Assembly: GCA_030583905.1 (NCBI GenBank)
Contig: CP129481.1
Span: forward strand, 1,054,001-1,118,000
Reading direction: 5' to 3'
DNA from: Anaerolineales bacterium
Lineage (GTDB): Bacteria; Chloroflexota; Anaerolineae; Anaerolineales; Villigracilaceae
DNA length: 64,000 bases
The translations under genes and the position numbers were made by a program. Positions within the stretch are counted from its first letter, which is position 1, and each line of letters begins with the position of its first letter. The notes beneath the pieces were generated by a model. It saw only the letters and a list, made by a program, of their open reading frames with translations. It did not search any database and had not been told where the DNA came from. Below are positions 52,389 to 61,548 of the stretch, one piece after another.

Positions 52389-53456
52389 ATGAAAAACATA
52401 CTCGTCACCGGTGGCGCCGGATTTATCGGTTCGAACTTTATCCGTTATTTGCTTCACGCAGAAACGGATGTTCATGTTGTCAACCTTGATGCGCTGACCT
52501 ACGCTGGCAGCCTTGAAAATCTCAAAGATGTGGCGGACGATCCGCGCTATGCCTTTGTTCAGGGAAACATTTGTGATACGGAATCGGTCGAGCAGTTGTT
52601 GAGAGAACGCAATATTGATACCATCGTCCACTTTGCAGCCGAGTCGCACGTCGACCGCTCCATTCTTGGACCAAGACAATTTATCGAAACCAATGTCATG
52701 GGAACGTTCTCCATGCTGGAAGCGGCGCGCAAAGTTTGGCTTCAAGATAAGCATCTGAAGAATGTACGTTTTCACCACGTTTCCACCGATGAGGTCTTTG
52801 GATCACTCGCCCCCGGCGAACCTGCCTGGACGGAGGACACGCCCTACGCACCCAACTCGCCCTATGCCGCATCCAAGGCTGCAAGCGACCATCTTGTCCG
52901 CTCCTATGGGCAGACGTACAAATTGCCTTATACGATCAGCAATTGCTCCAATAATTACGGACCCTATCAATTTCCTGAAAAACTCATTCCGCTGATGATT
53001 CTGAATGCCATGGAAGGGAAGCCCCTGCCTGTCTATGGGGATGGTCAGCAGATTCGCGACTGGCTGCATGTGGAAGATCATTGTGAAGCCATCCACCTTG
53101 TTCTGACAAAAGGGAGTATCGGTTCGACGTATAATATCGGAGGCGAAAACCAGCCTGCCAATTTGACCATTGTTGAGACCATCTGTGAGATTTTGGATGA
53201 AGTCTCTCCCGACTCGCCTCACAAACCGCACGGGAACTTGATCCAATTTGTGGCGGACCGCCCCGGGCATGACCGCCGTTATGACATGGATACGCACAAG
53301 ATCAGCGCGGAATTGGGCTGGCGCCCGCGTCACACCCTGACCGAGGGACTGATGGACACGGTCAACTGGTATCTCTCCCACCCTGAGTGGATTTCCGTCA
53401 TCCGTCAACAACAGGAATATCAGGGTTGGCTGGAAGCGAACTACAAATCACGTTAG
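52389..53456 (+). CDS. rfbB: dTDP-glucose 4,6-dehydratase
   Basis: 355 aa. The NAD fold TGGAGFIGSNFI begins at residue 7. The active-site signature YAASKAASDH and the STDEVFG strand are those of RfbB. It converts dTDP-glucose to dTDP-4-keto-6-deoxyglucose for deoxysugar units of surface glycans. No Shine-Dalgarno is seen; a TGATAT element seven bases before the ATG may give a leaderless start. rfbA follows; rfbC and rfbD are not in the window. Confidence 0.95.
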   Translation: MKNILVTGGAGFIGSNFIRYLLHAETDVHVVNLDALTYAGSLENLKDVADDPRYAFVQGNICDTESVEQLLRERNIDTIVHFAAESHVDRSILGPRQFIETNVMGTFSMLEAARKVWLQDKHLKNVRFHHVSTDEVFGSLAPGEPAWTEDTPYAPNSPYAASKAASDHLVRSYGQTYKLPYTISNCSNNYGPYQFPEKLIPLMILNAMEGKPLPVYGDGQQIRDWLHVEDHCEAIHLVLTKGSIGSTYNIGGENQPANLTIVETICEILDEVSPDSPHKPHGNLIQFVADRPGHDRRYDMDTHKISAELGWRPRHTLTEGLMDTVNWYLSHPEWISVIRQQQEYQGWLEANYKSR

Positions 53457-53470
53457 GAGATTCGTCACAT

Positions 53471-54343
53471 ATGAAAGGTATCATTCTCGCAGGTGGACGC
53501 GGTACGCGCTTGTATCCATTAACAACGGCGGTGAGTAAACAATTATTGCCTGTTTATGATAAGCCGATGATTTACTATCCTCTATCGATGCTAATGTTGG
53601 CGGGAATTCAAGATATTCTTATTGTCAGTACTCCTGACGATTTGCCTGCTATACGAAAACTCTTGGGAGATGGAAAAACTTGGGGGTTGGAGTTTACTTA
53701 TCTTGCGCAAAACGAACCGCGCGGATTGGCAGATGCTTTTCTAGTTGGCAGAGATTTTGTTGCAGGCGAAAAGGTCTGTCTAATTCTCGGGGACAACATT
53801 TTTTTCGGGCAGGGTATTTCTCAGCAATTAAGACAAGCTTCCGCCTTGCAGAAGGGTGCGTTGATTTTTGCCTACCCGGTACACGATCCTCGGCGGTACG
53901 GTGTGGTAGAAATTGATGAACAAGGAATGGCAATTCATCTGGAGGAAAAACCCAAAAAACCACGTTCGCATTATGCCATTCCAGGGTTGTATTTCTACGA
54001 TGAAAGAGTCGTGAAATTTGCAGAGCAACTACAGCCATCTGCGCGAGGCGAGATTGAGATCACGGACTTAAACCGCATGTATTTGGAATTGGGGGAGTTG
54101 CAGGTGATCCAATTTGGACGTGGGGTTGCGTGGTTGGATGCGGGATCGCCGGAGTCCCTTTTACAAGCCGCAAATTTTGTTCAGACTGTGGAGGAACGTC
54201 AAGGGTTGATGATTTCCTCGCCTGAGGAAATAGCCTATAGACTAGGCTTTATTGATGGTAATCAGTTAATCGATTTAGCTCGCCGGATTGGCGACAATAG
54301 CTATGGCAACTATCTCTTGAAACTTGTTGGTGATAATCTTTGA
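53471..54343 (+). CDS. rfbA: Glucose-1-phosphate thymidylyltransferase
   Basis: 290 aa from ATG 53471; the frame extends upstream into rfbB but that part is not coding. The nucleotide-binding GGRGTRLYPLT and the GDNIFFG motif, with EEKPKKPRSHYA, are those of RmlA/RfbA. It makes dTDP-glucose, the substrate of the preceding gene product. AGGAG lies 12 bases upstream. Confidence 0.95.
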   Translation: MKGIILAGGRGTRLYPLTTAVSKQLLPVYDKPMIYYPLSMLMLAGIQDILIVSTPDDLPAIRKLLGDGKTWGLEFTYLAQNEPRGLADAFLVGRDFVAGEKVCLILGDNIFFGQGISQQLRQASALQKGALIFAYPVHDPRRYGVVEIDEQGMAIHLEEKPKKPRSHYAIPGLYFYDERVVKFAEQLQPSARGEIEITDLNRMYLELGELQVIQFGRGVAWLDAGSPESLLQAANFVQTVEERQGLMISSPEEIAYRLGFIDGNQLIDLARRIGDNSYGNYLLKLVGDNL

Positions 54344-54514
54344 TGTATGCAAGATTGATGTGTATTCCTCGCCGGCATTTACAAAAGTGAAAGGTGTTGA
54401 GTTTCCTTTACTGAAAAGCAAACTGTGTGGAAATAAAATGTTATATAATAATTATTACGACTTTTATCAAGCTATATAAAGTTGTTTGTTGTTGTCTGAA
54501 TGAGAGGCTAGGTT
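54344..54514. other. AT-rich gap with possible promoter
   Basis: No gene is seen. A TATATAATAAT element near 54439-54450 is a likely -10 for the SLH protein, without a clear -35. Confidence 0.4.
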
Positions 54515-56332
54515 GTGATGAATTTTAAAAAGCTGCTACTTGCAAAGGGTATCCGCGCTTTCCGTGTTTTATTTGTGGGGACATTAATTTTGTCTGCGAT
54601 GGTGTTTACTTCTGTTCATGCTGAGGGCGGACCGGATCTGATAATTGAAAAAACTCAGAGCAGTTCCTTTACGCAGGGGGATACAGGAGTTGCTTATATT
54701 ATTACAGTGAAGAACATAGGGGATGCTCCTACAAGTGGAGAGGTGACTGCCAAAGTGTTCCCTGACCTTCCCGAGAGTTTAACAGCAACTGGCATGTCGG
54801 GATTCGGATGGACATGTAGTGTGGAAATCCTAGAATGTACTCGCAATGACGTCCTGCCGGGCGGGGCATTCAGTTATCCTATAATTACGCTGACTGTAAA
54901 TGTTGCATTAAATGCCCCGCCACAGGTTGTGGTTCCATTCATTGTTGAGGGTGGAGGGGATGTGGAATATGCAAATAATGAAGCCGCGGAACCCACAACA
55001 ATTACACAAGTCCCTGACCTTGTAATAAGCAAGAGTCATACCGATATTTTTTCCCAAGGAGATCAAAACAAAACTTATACCATAATTGTGACCAATAGCG
55101 GTTATGCATCTACAGACAATTCACTGGTGACTGTCGTTGACACTTTGCCTGCTGGTTTAACACCTTTGTATTTGGAGGGAGATAATTGGGATTGTGATCT
55201 CGAGACTTTGACCTGTACTCGGATTGGTGTTTTGCCAGTAGGGGAGAGCTACGATACGATCACCCTTACAGTAAATGTGGATTACGATGCGCCAACCAAC
55301 CTAACTAATACCGTGGTTGTTAGTGGCGGTGGAGAGAGGGATACCACTAATAATATTTCTGAAGACCCCACTGAAATTGGTCAAAAATCCGATCTTATAA
55401 TTACCAATGTGACCATTTCGCCAACCTTCATAAAACCTGAAGATGCTTTTGATGTGAACATTACTGTTAAAAATCAGGGCGGAATTACAACCGAAAGTAT
55501 CGTCTATAGGGATGTTTATATTGGTAATGATCCATCGGAATTTATCGATCCCGAAACCGGGTGTCCTTTTGATGAAGGGGATTATTTTCGATCCGATTAC
55601 AACGACGGTCTCCCTCCAGATGCCATAGATACAAAAGCAGTTTCAGTTGCTGATGGACTTACGATTGGTATTCATCAGATTTGGGTATATGTTGATGCGA
55701 CTTGCATTAATCAGGAAAGCATCGAAACGAATAATGTTTATGGACCGGTTAATGTAACGGTCGGTGTTAATACCTTTCAAGATGTTCCCACAACTCATTC
55801 TGCATGGCAATGGGTTGAGAGGCTTTATTCGGCAGGTATTACTGGTGGCTGTGCGACCTCGCCATTGAAATACTGTCCTAATAATGCAGTGACCCGTGCT
55901 CAGATGGCAGTTTTCCTTTTGCGTGGTATTCATGGATCCAGTCACACTCCGCCTGCGGTGGGGGGCAGTACTGGTTTTAGTGATGTGCCAGTGACCCATC
56001 CCTTTGCAGCTTGGATCAAGCAACTGGCAGCAGATGGGATTACAGGTGGATGTGGTGCTGGTATCTATTGCCCTAACAATCCCGTTACACGTGCGCAGAT
56101 GGCAATTTTCCTCCTGCGTGCCAAACACGGGAGTAGTTACACTCCACCTTCAGTGAATGGCGATACTGGTTTCAATGATGTGCCGGTAAGCCATTCGGCG
56201 GCGGCATGGATCAAGCAGCTGGCAGCGGAGGGGATTACAGGCGGATGTGGCGGCGGGAATTATTGTCCCAACAATCCGGTTACCCGTGCGCAAATGGCGA
56301 TTTTCTTGGTTCGGACTTTCAATTTGCCATAG
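54515..56332 (+). CDS. S-layer-anchored surface protein with repeat domains and three SLH domains
   Basis: 605 aa. A signal peptide of about 38 residues ends near SVHAEGG. Two similar domains of about 115 residues follow (PDLIIEKTQSSSFTQGD..., PDLVISKSHTDIFSQGD...), of DUF11/conserved-repeat type, then a CARDB-like domain (SDLIITNVTISPTFIKPED). The C-terminus has three SLH domains (FQDVPTTHSAW, FSDVPVTHPFAAW, FNDVPVSHSAAAW), each with a GITGGC and NNxVTRAQMA block, which bind wall polysaccharide. GTG 54515 or ATG 54518 may start it. Structural or adhesive role; visibly lower G+C than the first 50 kb. Confidence 0.92.
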   Translation: MMNFKKLLLAKGIRAFRVLFVGTLILSAMVFTSVHAEGGPDLIIEKTQSSSFTQGDTGVAYIITVKNIGDAPTSGEVTAKVFPDLPESLTATGMSGFGWTCSVEILECTRNDVLPGGAFSYPIITLTVNVALNAPPQVVVPFIVEGGGDVEYANNEAAEPTTITQVPDLVISKSHTDIFSQGDQNKTYTIIVTNSGYASTDNSLVTVVDTLPAGLTPLYLEGDNWDCDLETLTCTRIGVLPVGESYDTITLTVNVDYDAPTNLTNTVVVSGGGERDTTNNISEDPTEIGQKSDLIITNVTISPTFIKPEDAFDVNITVKNQGGITTESIVYRDVYIGNDPSEFIDPETGCPFDEGDYFRSDYNDGLPPDAIDTKAVSVADGLTIGIHQIWVYVDATCINQESIETNNVYGPVNVTVGVNTFQDVPTTHSAWQWVERLYSAGITGGCATSPLKYCPNNAVTRAQMAVFLLRGIHGSSHTPPAVGGSTGFSDVPVTHPFAAWIKQLAADGITGGCGAGIYCPNNPVTRAQMAIFLLRAKHGSSYTPPSVNGDTGFNDVPVSHSAAAWIKQLAAEGITGGCGGGNYCPNNPVTRAQMAIFLVRTFNLP

Positions 56333-56621
56333 GTGTTTTCATGGATGTTTTTTCATGCCAAGTTATCAAGTGTGCCTAACGCAAAAGACGATCGTGTGCC
56401 ATCTTGAACGTAGCGAAGAATCCCCGCCTTAAGGCGGGGATTCTTCGCTACGTTCCCTCATAAAGAAATTGTGTTTTTGATCTTAGGTATTCCTAACTGT
56501 GAATTCTGTTCGTCCAGTCCAGATTTGGTGACACCATCTGTTCTCGAGGGAAATACAGCTCCAGATGCGCGAGCTGATCGCCAAATCCTTGTTCACAACA
56601 TTTCATCGCCAGTTCGTGTTG
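56333..56621. other. Gap between convergent genes, with repeat and no gene
   Basis: 289 bases between two convergent genes. Apart from the 50-bp palindrome there is no credible coding sequence. It may serve as terminator for both sides. Confidence 0.5.
56406..56455. repeat. Perfect 50-bp palindrome
   Basis: The 25-base halves (56406-56430 and 56431-56455) are exact reverse complements (GAACGTAGCGAAGAATCCCC... ) with no spacer. No T run follows. It resembles a repetitive extragenic palindrome and could form a long hairpin or cruciform. Confidence 0.9.
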
Positions 56622-58019
56622 TCATGCACTTTCATTCTTCATCAAGTAAACAGTACGGTCTGATTCTCGAATTGCTGATTTTTCCTGAATGGTGAAAAAT
56701 AGGTTAAAGGATCGTTCGAATTCATGTTGGTCATAGTGATCGAAAATATCCTGCCTGTTTGCAAGTAGTTTTTTTACTTGTGAGTCCGATTTTGGGACGA
56801 ATTCTATTATCAACCATTTTGATGTGACACGCGACATGAATTTTGCAATTCTTTCCAGCGGAACGTTGTTTGAAATGGCAAGATGATGAATAAGGGCAAG
56901 TGAGAAAACCATTTCCGCGGGTCCTCGCTCCAGCAGGGATGTACGCTCTTGGTTGTCCCAGCCCAGTGCCGGGCTGGGATTTGTGAGATCCAATAGCAGA
57001 GGGAGTAGATTGGTCTCCTTATTTTGTTTTATCTTTCGATAATTTTTCTCCACAGCTGCCGGGTCGATATCGAATGCGATGGTGGGAATTTCTAGCTGGC
57101 TGGCGATGCGGGAGAATTCACCGTTGTTGGCGCCCAAATCCCATACTGAGGAAGCGGATGTTCGTTTCATCCATTGTGCAATGATCTCTTTTTTATGGTC
57201 AAAGGCAGCATTGGAATAATTGGTGATGCTGTAATACTCCGCCCACTCAGTCCCGGCGGGATTCCATTCCAATTTTTTGACCGTGCCCTCCAAATGCTCG
57301 ATCAATGCCAGCAGGGACTCCCTGCTCATGCGCCGGTTTTTGTGTGCGGATTTCACATCTTTCCCCGCGTAGCGGATGTGTGCCCGGGCATGCAGATGGA
57401 TATGAGTAAGTAAACCAAGATTGAGTCTGCTTGAAGGGGGTAGTAATCTACTGGCAAGGTCGAGCGGGATGCCATCTATATAGACACGTAGTAACTGGCT
57501 TAAACGTACATCCCGTTTTGCCATTAATGCGAGGGGAGCGAGAAAATGTTGGCAGAACTGCCTGTAAGCTGTCCAAGGCTCACCATCTCTGTGGGTTTCG
57601 AACGAAAGCGTATCCACCAGCAACGGTTTTCCCTGATGAAATTGGATGTTGTATGCGCTGGCGTCCTTAAGGGACATGCCATGTCTGAGCGCAATTTTTT
57701 GAATCCTGAGGGTGGTCAGGGCGGCATCTTTTATCTGACTAAAACACCATTCATAAGGATGGGAGATGAATGGCAAACGTTTGGGCTGAATGACCTTGTA
57801 CACTGTTTCTGGATCAGCTGCTTCCACATCCGCTTCTGTGTGCGAAACAAGCAGTCTTTTTTCAGCTAGTTTTTCATACAGACCAGATGCAAACAGGAGG
57901 TCGTAGTCCTGTTTGTAGATTTGATTTACTTGGCGGTATAAGACCCCTTCATAGGTGAACAAGAAGCCGCTTGGGTCACGGAAGGATCCGCCCAGAAGTT
58001 CTCTATTCTTTATCATCAT
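56622..58019 (-). CDS. NoeA-like SAM-dependent methyltransferase
   Basis: 465 aa. The N-terminal 200 residues have an unusual helical and beta domain (LFTYEGVLYRQVNQIYK). A class I methyltransferase core follows: SVWDLGANNGEFSRIAS (SAM motif I), TIAFDIDPAAVEKNY, LVFSLALIHHLAIS-type strands. The layout resembles the nodulation protein NoeA. It begins 17 bases inside the 58-aa gene, so its translation is coupled to it. A glycan or lipid may be the acceptor, which is inference. Confidence 0.82.
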   Translation of the reverse strand: MMIKNRELLGGSFRDPSGFLFTYEGVLYRQVNQIYKQDYDLLFASGLYEKLAEKRLLVSHTEADVEAADPETVYKVIQPKRLPFISHPYEWCFSQIKDAALTTLRIQKIALRHGMSLKDASAYNIQFHQGKPLLVDTLSFETHRDGEPWTAYRQFCQHFLAPLALMAKRDVRLSQLLRVYIDGIPLDLASRLLPPSSRLNLGLLTHIHLHARAHIRYAGKDVKSAHKNRRMSRESLLALIEHLEGTVKKLEWNPAGTEWAEYYSITNYSNAAFDHKKEIIAQWMKRTSASSVWDLGANNGEFSRIASQLEIPTIAFDIDPAAVEKNYRKIKQNKETNLLPLLLDLTNPSPALGWDNQERTSLLERGPAEMVFSLALIHHLAISNNVPLERIAKFMSRVTSKWLIIEFVPKSDSQVKKLLANRQDIFDHYDQHEFERSFNLFFTIQEKSAIRESDRTVYLMKNESA

Positions 58020-58179
58020 CGTTATTGTCTTTACGCCCGAATAGGGATTTTATTCTGCTCCATTGCACTCGTACAAATACGCCGATCCCAAGTATGGCTG
58101 CAAGGATAAGTTGAAGAATAATCGAACCGGAACCCGGGTCAAGATAAACTAATGTTTTTGGGATTTCAGAATAGTGCAT
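58003..58179 (-). CDS. 58-aa membrane microprotein
   Basis: 58 aa, below usual annotation cut-offs. The translation starts MHYSEIPKTLVYLDPGSGSI and has one membrane helix (IILQLILAAILGIGVFVRV), a basic WSRIKSLFGRK and an acidic DNNDDDKE tail. The ATG at 58179 lies 35 bases downstream of the sulfatase-like gene's stop at 58215, and the frame overlaps the methyltransferase start by 17 bases. The conserved-looking LDPGSGS and its place between two envelope genes suggest a helper or anchor. Not recognised as a named family. Confidence 0.8.
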   Translation of the reverse strand: MHYSEIPKTLVYLDPGSGSIILQLILAAILGIGVFVRVQWSRIKSLFGRKDNNDDDKE

Positions 58180-58214
58180 GATGTATGCTCCTTTTTTGAT
58201 CTTTTGTGGATGAA

Positions 58215-60470
58215 TTACTTTTCATCGCCGGAAAACGTTTTTGCCAGGAAAACCAGAAGGTGTTCTGTAAGCAACGGCGAAGCAGGACAATATTTTAATG
58301 GATTTTTTGAGCATCCGGCAGTGATCTCCCGGTGATAAAGTTCCTCGATCCAGGGGGCATAAGGTGACTCAACTGGAACATCAGAAAACATCCCTGTTGC
58401 GGACGACGGTATGTAATCATCCCCCAACAATCCGCGCAGCATGGCAACAGCAGCTTCCTGTCGGGTTGCATATTCTTGTGGGCAGAAAGATAGCGGGGAT
58501 GTCTGACAGCTGTCCATCAATCCTTGTTGATATGCATATTCGATGATGGATGCGTTGTCATTATCCATGGGCACATCAGCAAAGATCCCCTGCGGTGCGG
58601 GAAGTTCATCTTTCGGTGTGCCTGTGTATAACAAAATCAGCCTTGAGAGGTCTGCGCGCGTGGCGATACCATAATCAAAGAAATGGAACACAAGATAATT
58701 CTCAAGGCCATCGTATTGTTCATTGATGTTGGAAAAAAGATCGATGATTTCCTTGGGAATGTCAGAAGTATTTTCAGGCGTTTGTTTGCACGGCGCTGAA
58801 TGTTCTTTTACTTCCCCGATCAGCCATGCTCGCGCATCTGTATTAACCATGTATACGACTTCACATTGAACAATTCGCAGCGTGTCAGGGGACGTTCCGG
58901 TGACCAGGATTCGATCTCGATGCGGCGCACCCCGTAGGAGGGAATGCCCTTCCATCCAGGATGGGATGGGGATCTCTAGGTAATCCAGGAGGGTGGGGGC
59001 GATATCAATGTTTTGGACATTTGTCTGGATCTGACTTGCAAACGCGCCATCAGGAAAATGGAAGATGACCGGCACGCGCTGGATCTGATATGCCATACCG
59101 TGATCGGAATAAATAATAATGATGGTATTTTCGAGTTCACCCGATCTTTCGAGTTCACCGTATAACTTCCTTATATGGCTGTCAAATGTTAGGACTGCAT
59201 CATCGTAAAAGTCAGGCATCCATTCCTGTGTTTGTTCTTTTCCTGCTGAAAATACTTGTTCGGCAGGCGAGAACCTGGGACCATGGGTTCCCATTAGATG
59301 CACATGTAGAAATATGGGGGCTTCCGTATTATTGACCAAACGGACCGTTTCCTCTATCTTTTCGTCATCGCTGAGCGCGACCTCGTTGCCGCTTAAGATC
59401 ACCTGACTGAATGGATTTGTCATCTGGCGGACATAATAAATATGCAGCAAGCGATCGATGATACGCTCAAAGATGCGCATAATAAAATAGGTTGAGTCTC
59501 CCTGTCCCAGTTTTCGAGCCGCTTGAAAAATGGGATTTTGATCTATCATGCGTCCATTTGCCACATCGAAAGCATCCTGAAGATTTACGGCATAAGCGTC
59601 AACAAAAGATAGGACCCCCAGCTGAACCGAAAAATACCCGTATCTTCGCAGGATGCCGGGAAGATGCTGGTATGAGTCTACCTCTGTCAGGATACCTTGG
59701 GCATTATAGACCTCTGTTTCTAGTGGGTGTTTGCCTGTCAGCATCGAGGTTGTGGAACCAGCGGATGTGTTCCAATTGGCAAAGGCGTTCTCAGCGAAAA
59801 GCGTGGATGAGGCGATTTCGTCGAGGAAAGGCGTGGTATTACGCTGATACCCATAAACGGACATGCTCTCGGCATTGATGCCGTCACTGCCAATCAACAG
59901 GATATTTGGGCGGTTATCAAGCGTGGCTGTTGATTCTGAGCCATCTGGCAGGCGGCGGGTGAGAAATTGTTCTCCGGCAAGAAGGGAGGAAATTGCGATC
60001 AGCCCTAATGGTAAAAACTGCAAGAACTTCGGTAGAGCGGTTGTGCGAATAGATTGAAGGATCCATTGGCTGCTTACCCATATTAAATACAGGAAAACCA
60101 AGCCATAGATCCCGCGCCAGATTCCCGTTGATGTAACGATCCCGAACTTGAACACCGTATAAGTGAAGTTGTCTACAAGGACTAAAATCAAAGAACTTAA
60201 TAAAAGCGCCGGTGAAAAGACCGCCAGCCGGAAAATGACCTTCGATACATTTTCCTTCTTGATGGCAAGTTTGACTGCAAATAACACAAGGATGGGGACA
60301 ATAAAAAGAAGTGCTGCCATACCTCCGGAGACGAACAAAACCACCAGATTTTCATAAAGACTCATCCCGTTCAGGAACGACGGCTTTGTAGCGAAGAACA
60401 GCCACTCCATGGATATGTAAAGATAAGCAGCCAGGGTTGTATGGATTAGTAATTTCTTCCATTGATCCAT
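58215..60470 (-). CDS. Membrane sulfatase/phosphoglycerol-transferase-fold protein with SLH domains
   Basis: 751 aa. About five N-terminal membrane helices (residues 10-180) precede an alkaline-phosphatase-superfamily domain: NILLIGSDGINAESMSVYGY (metal Asp), WNTSAGSTTSMLTGKHP at the nucleophile site, and IIIIYSDHGMAY (metal DH). The nucleophile position holds Ser, without the C/S-x-P-S-R sulfatase motif, so it is more like a phosphoglycerol transferase. Two C-terminal SLH domains (FADVPMDNDNASI, FSDVPVESPYAPW) would bind the wall. The fusion with SLH is notable. First gene of a three-gene set. Confidence 0.88.
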   Translation of the reverse strand: MDQWKKLLIHTTLAAYLYISMEWLFFATKPSFLNGMSLYENLVVLFVSGGMAALLFIVPILVLFAVKLAIKKENVSKVIFRLAVFSPALLLSSLILVLVDNFTYTVFKFGIVTSTGIWRGIYGLVFLYLIWVSSQWILQSIRTTALPKFLQFLPLGLIAISSLLAGEQFLTRRLPDGSESTATLDNRPNILLIGSDGINAESMSVYGYQRNTTPFLDEIASSTLFAENAFANWNTSAGSTTSMLTGKHPLETEVYNAQGILTEVDSYQHLPGILRRYGYFSVQLGVLSFVDAYAVNLQDAFDVANGRMIDQNPIFQAARKLGQGDSTYFIMRIFERIIDRLLHIYYVRQMTNPFSQVILSGNEVALSDDEKIEETVRLVNNTEAPIFLHVHLMGTHGPRFSPAEQVFSAGKEQTQEWMPDFYDDAVLTFDSHIRKLYGELERSGELENTIIIIYSDHGMAYQIQRVPVIFHFPDGAFASQIQTNVQNIDIAPTLLDYLEIPIPSWMEGHSLLRGAPHRDRILVTGTSPDTLRIVQCEVVYMVNTDARAWLIGEVKEHSAPCKQTPENTSDIPKEIIDLFSNINEQYDGLENYLVFHFFDYGIATRADLSRLILLYTGTPKDELPAPQGIFADVPMDNDNASIIEYAYQQGLMDSCQTSPLSFCPQEYATRQEAAVAMLRGLLGDDYIPSSATGMFSDVPVESPYAPWIEELYHREITAGCSKNPLKYCPASPLLTEHLLVFLAKTFSGDEK

Positions 60471-60693
60471 ATGTTACCTTCTCCAGAAATCAGATTGGTG
60501 AGTAGGTGTGTATATCGAAAAGTGCATTTTTCCATCCGGTCTAAGTGGGAAATTCGAAAAATAAGTATAACACTTTTCTATATCGACAAAATACGGATGA
60601 TGGATGCGAAACCGTGCATGCTGTGCAGTGATCAGAATATGGTTTCATACTATTGTCGTGAATGTAGTCCGCTAAAATTTAGCATAATGAATC
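60471..60693. other. Divergent intergenic gap
   Basis: 223 bases between divergent genes. No coding sequence is seen except short frames. CATAAT five bases before ATG 60694 may be a leaderless -10 for the ABC permease. Confidence 0.4.
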
Positions 60694-61548
60694 ATGGTAG
60701 AATCTTTTTCTCGTATTTGCATCAAGCCTACTCACATGGATTCTTTTTTGTCACCCCCCTCTTTTCGGACATTTTATTCAAACCGCGACCTAATATTAAA
60801 CCTGACCCGCCGTGAGATACAGGGGCGCTATCGCGGGTCTCTGATCGGTGTCTTGTGGTCTTTCCTGACCCCCCTGTTGATGCTGGCGATCTATACATTT
60901 GTCTTTAGTGTCGTTTTCCAGGCACGTTGGGGGGGCGATGAAGCCTCCAGAACCGACTTTGCGCTGATCCTGTTTGCCGGCTTGATGATCTTCAATCTGT
61001 TTTCTGAGACCATCAACAGGGCACCCGGATTGGTGCTCGGGAACGCCAATTATGTAAAGAAAGTGGTCTTCCCGCTCGAGATCCTGCCGGTGGTTTCCTT
61101 GGGTACAGCCATATTTCAGCTTTCCATCAGCTTTATTGTCTGGCTCCTGTTTTTCATCATCTTTCGCGGTGTTCCCCCTCTGACAATTTTCCTTTTGCCG
61201 CTGGTCCTATTGCCGTTTTTTCTGATCGTTTTAGGGATCAGTTGGATGCTTGCCTCTCTTGGTGTCTATGTGCGGGATGTCAATCAGATCATTGGTGTGC
61301 TGGTAACAGTCTCGATGTTCCTCTCGCCTCTTTTTTACTCCATTTCCGCCCTGCCTGAGCAGTTTCAGGTTTTTATGATGCTGAATCCTTTGACTTTCGT
61401 CATCGAGCAGGCTCGCCAGGTGATGATATGGGGCGAAGGTATTCGATGGATGGGATGGGGCATATATTGTCTGGTTTCACTTCTGATTGCCTGGGTTGGA
61501 TTTATCTGGTTTATGAAAACTAAAAAGGGATTCGCAGATGTCATCTAA
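60694..61548 (+). CDS. wzm: ABC-2 type polysaccharide exporter permease
   Basis: 284 aa, about six membrane helices. The N-terminal RDLILNLTRREIQGRYRGS and C-terminal FYSISALPEQFQVFMMLNPL blocks are those of Wzm/TagG-type permeases that export lipid-linked glycans with Wzt. ATG 60736 (residue 15) is an alternative start; neither has a Shine-Dalgarno. It overlaps the next gene by 11 bases. Confidence 0.92.
   Translation: MVESFSRICIKPTHMDSFLSPPSFRTFYSNRDLILNLTRREIQGRYRGSLIGVLWSFLTPLLMLAIYTFVFSVVFQARWGGDEASRTDFALILFAGLMIFNLFSETINRAPGLVLGNANYVKKVVFPLEILPVVSLGTAIFQLSISFIVWLLFFIIFRGVPPLTIFLLPLVLLPFFLIVLGISWMLASLGVYVRDVNQIIGVLVTVSMFLSPLFYSISALPEQFQVFMMLNPLTFVIEQARQVMIWGEGIRWMGWGIYCLVSLLIAWVGFIWFMKTKKGFADVI

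Noticed and set aside
60462..60815. A 117-aa plus-strand frame across the wzm start
   Set aside because: Out of frame with wzm, overlaps its coding sequence and lacks a start signal or recognisable motif.
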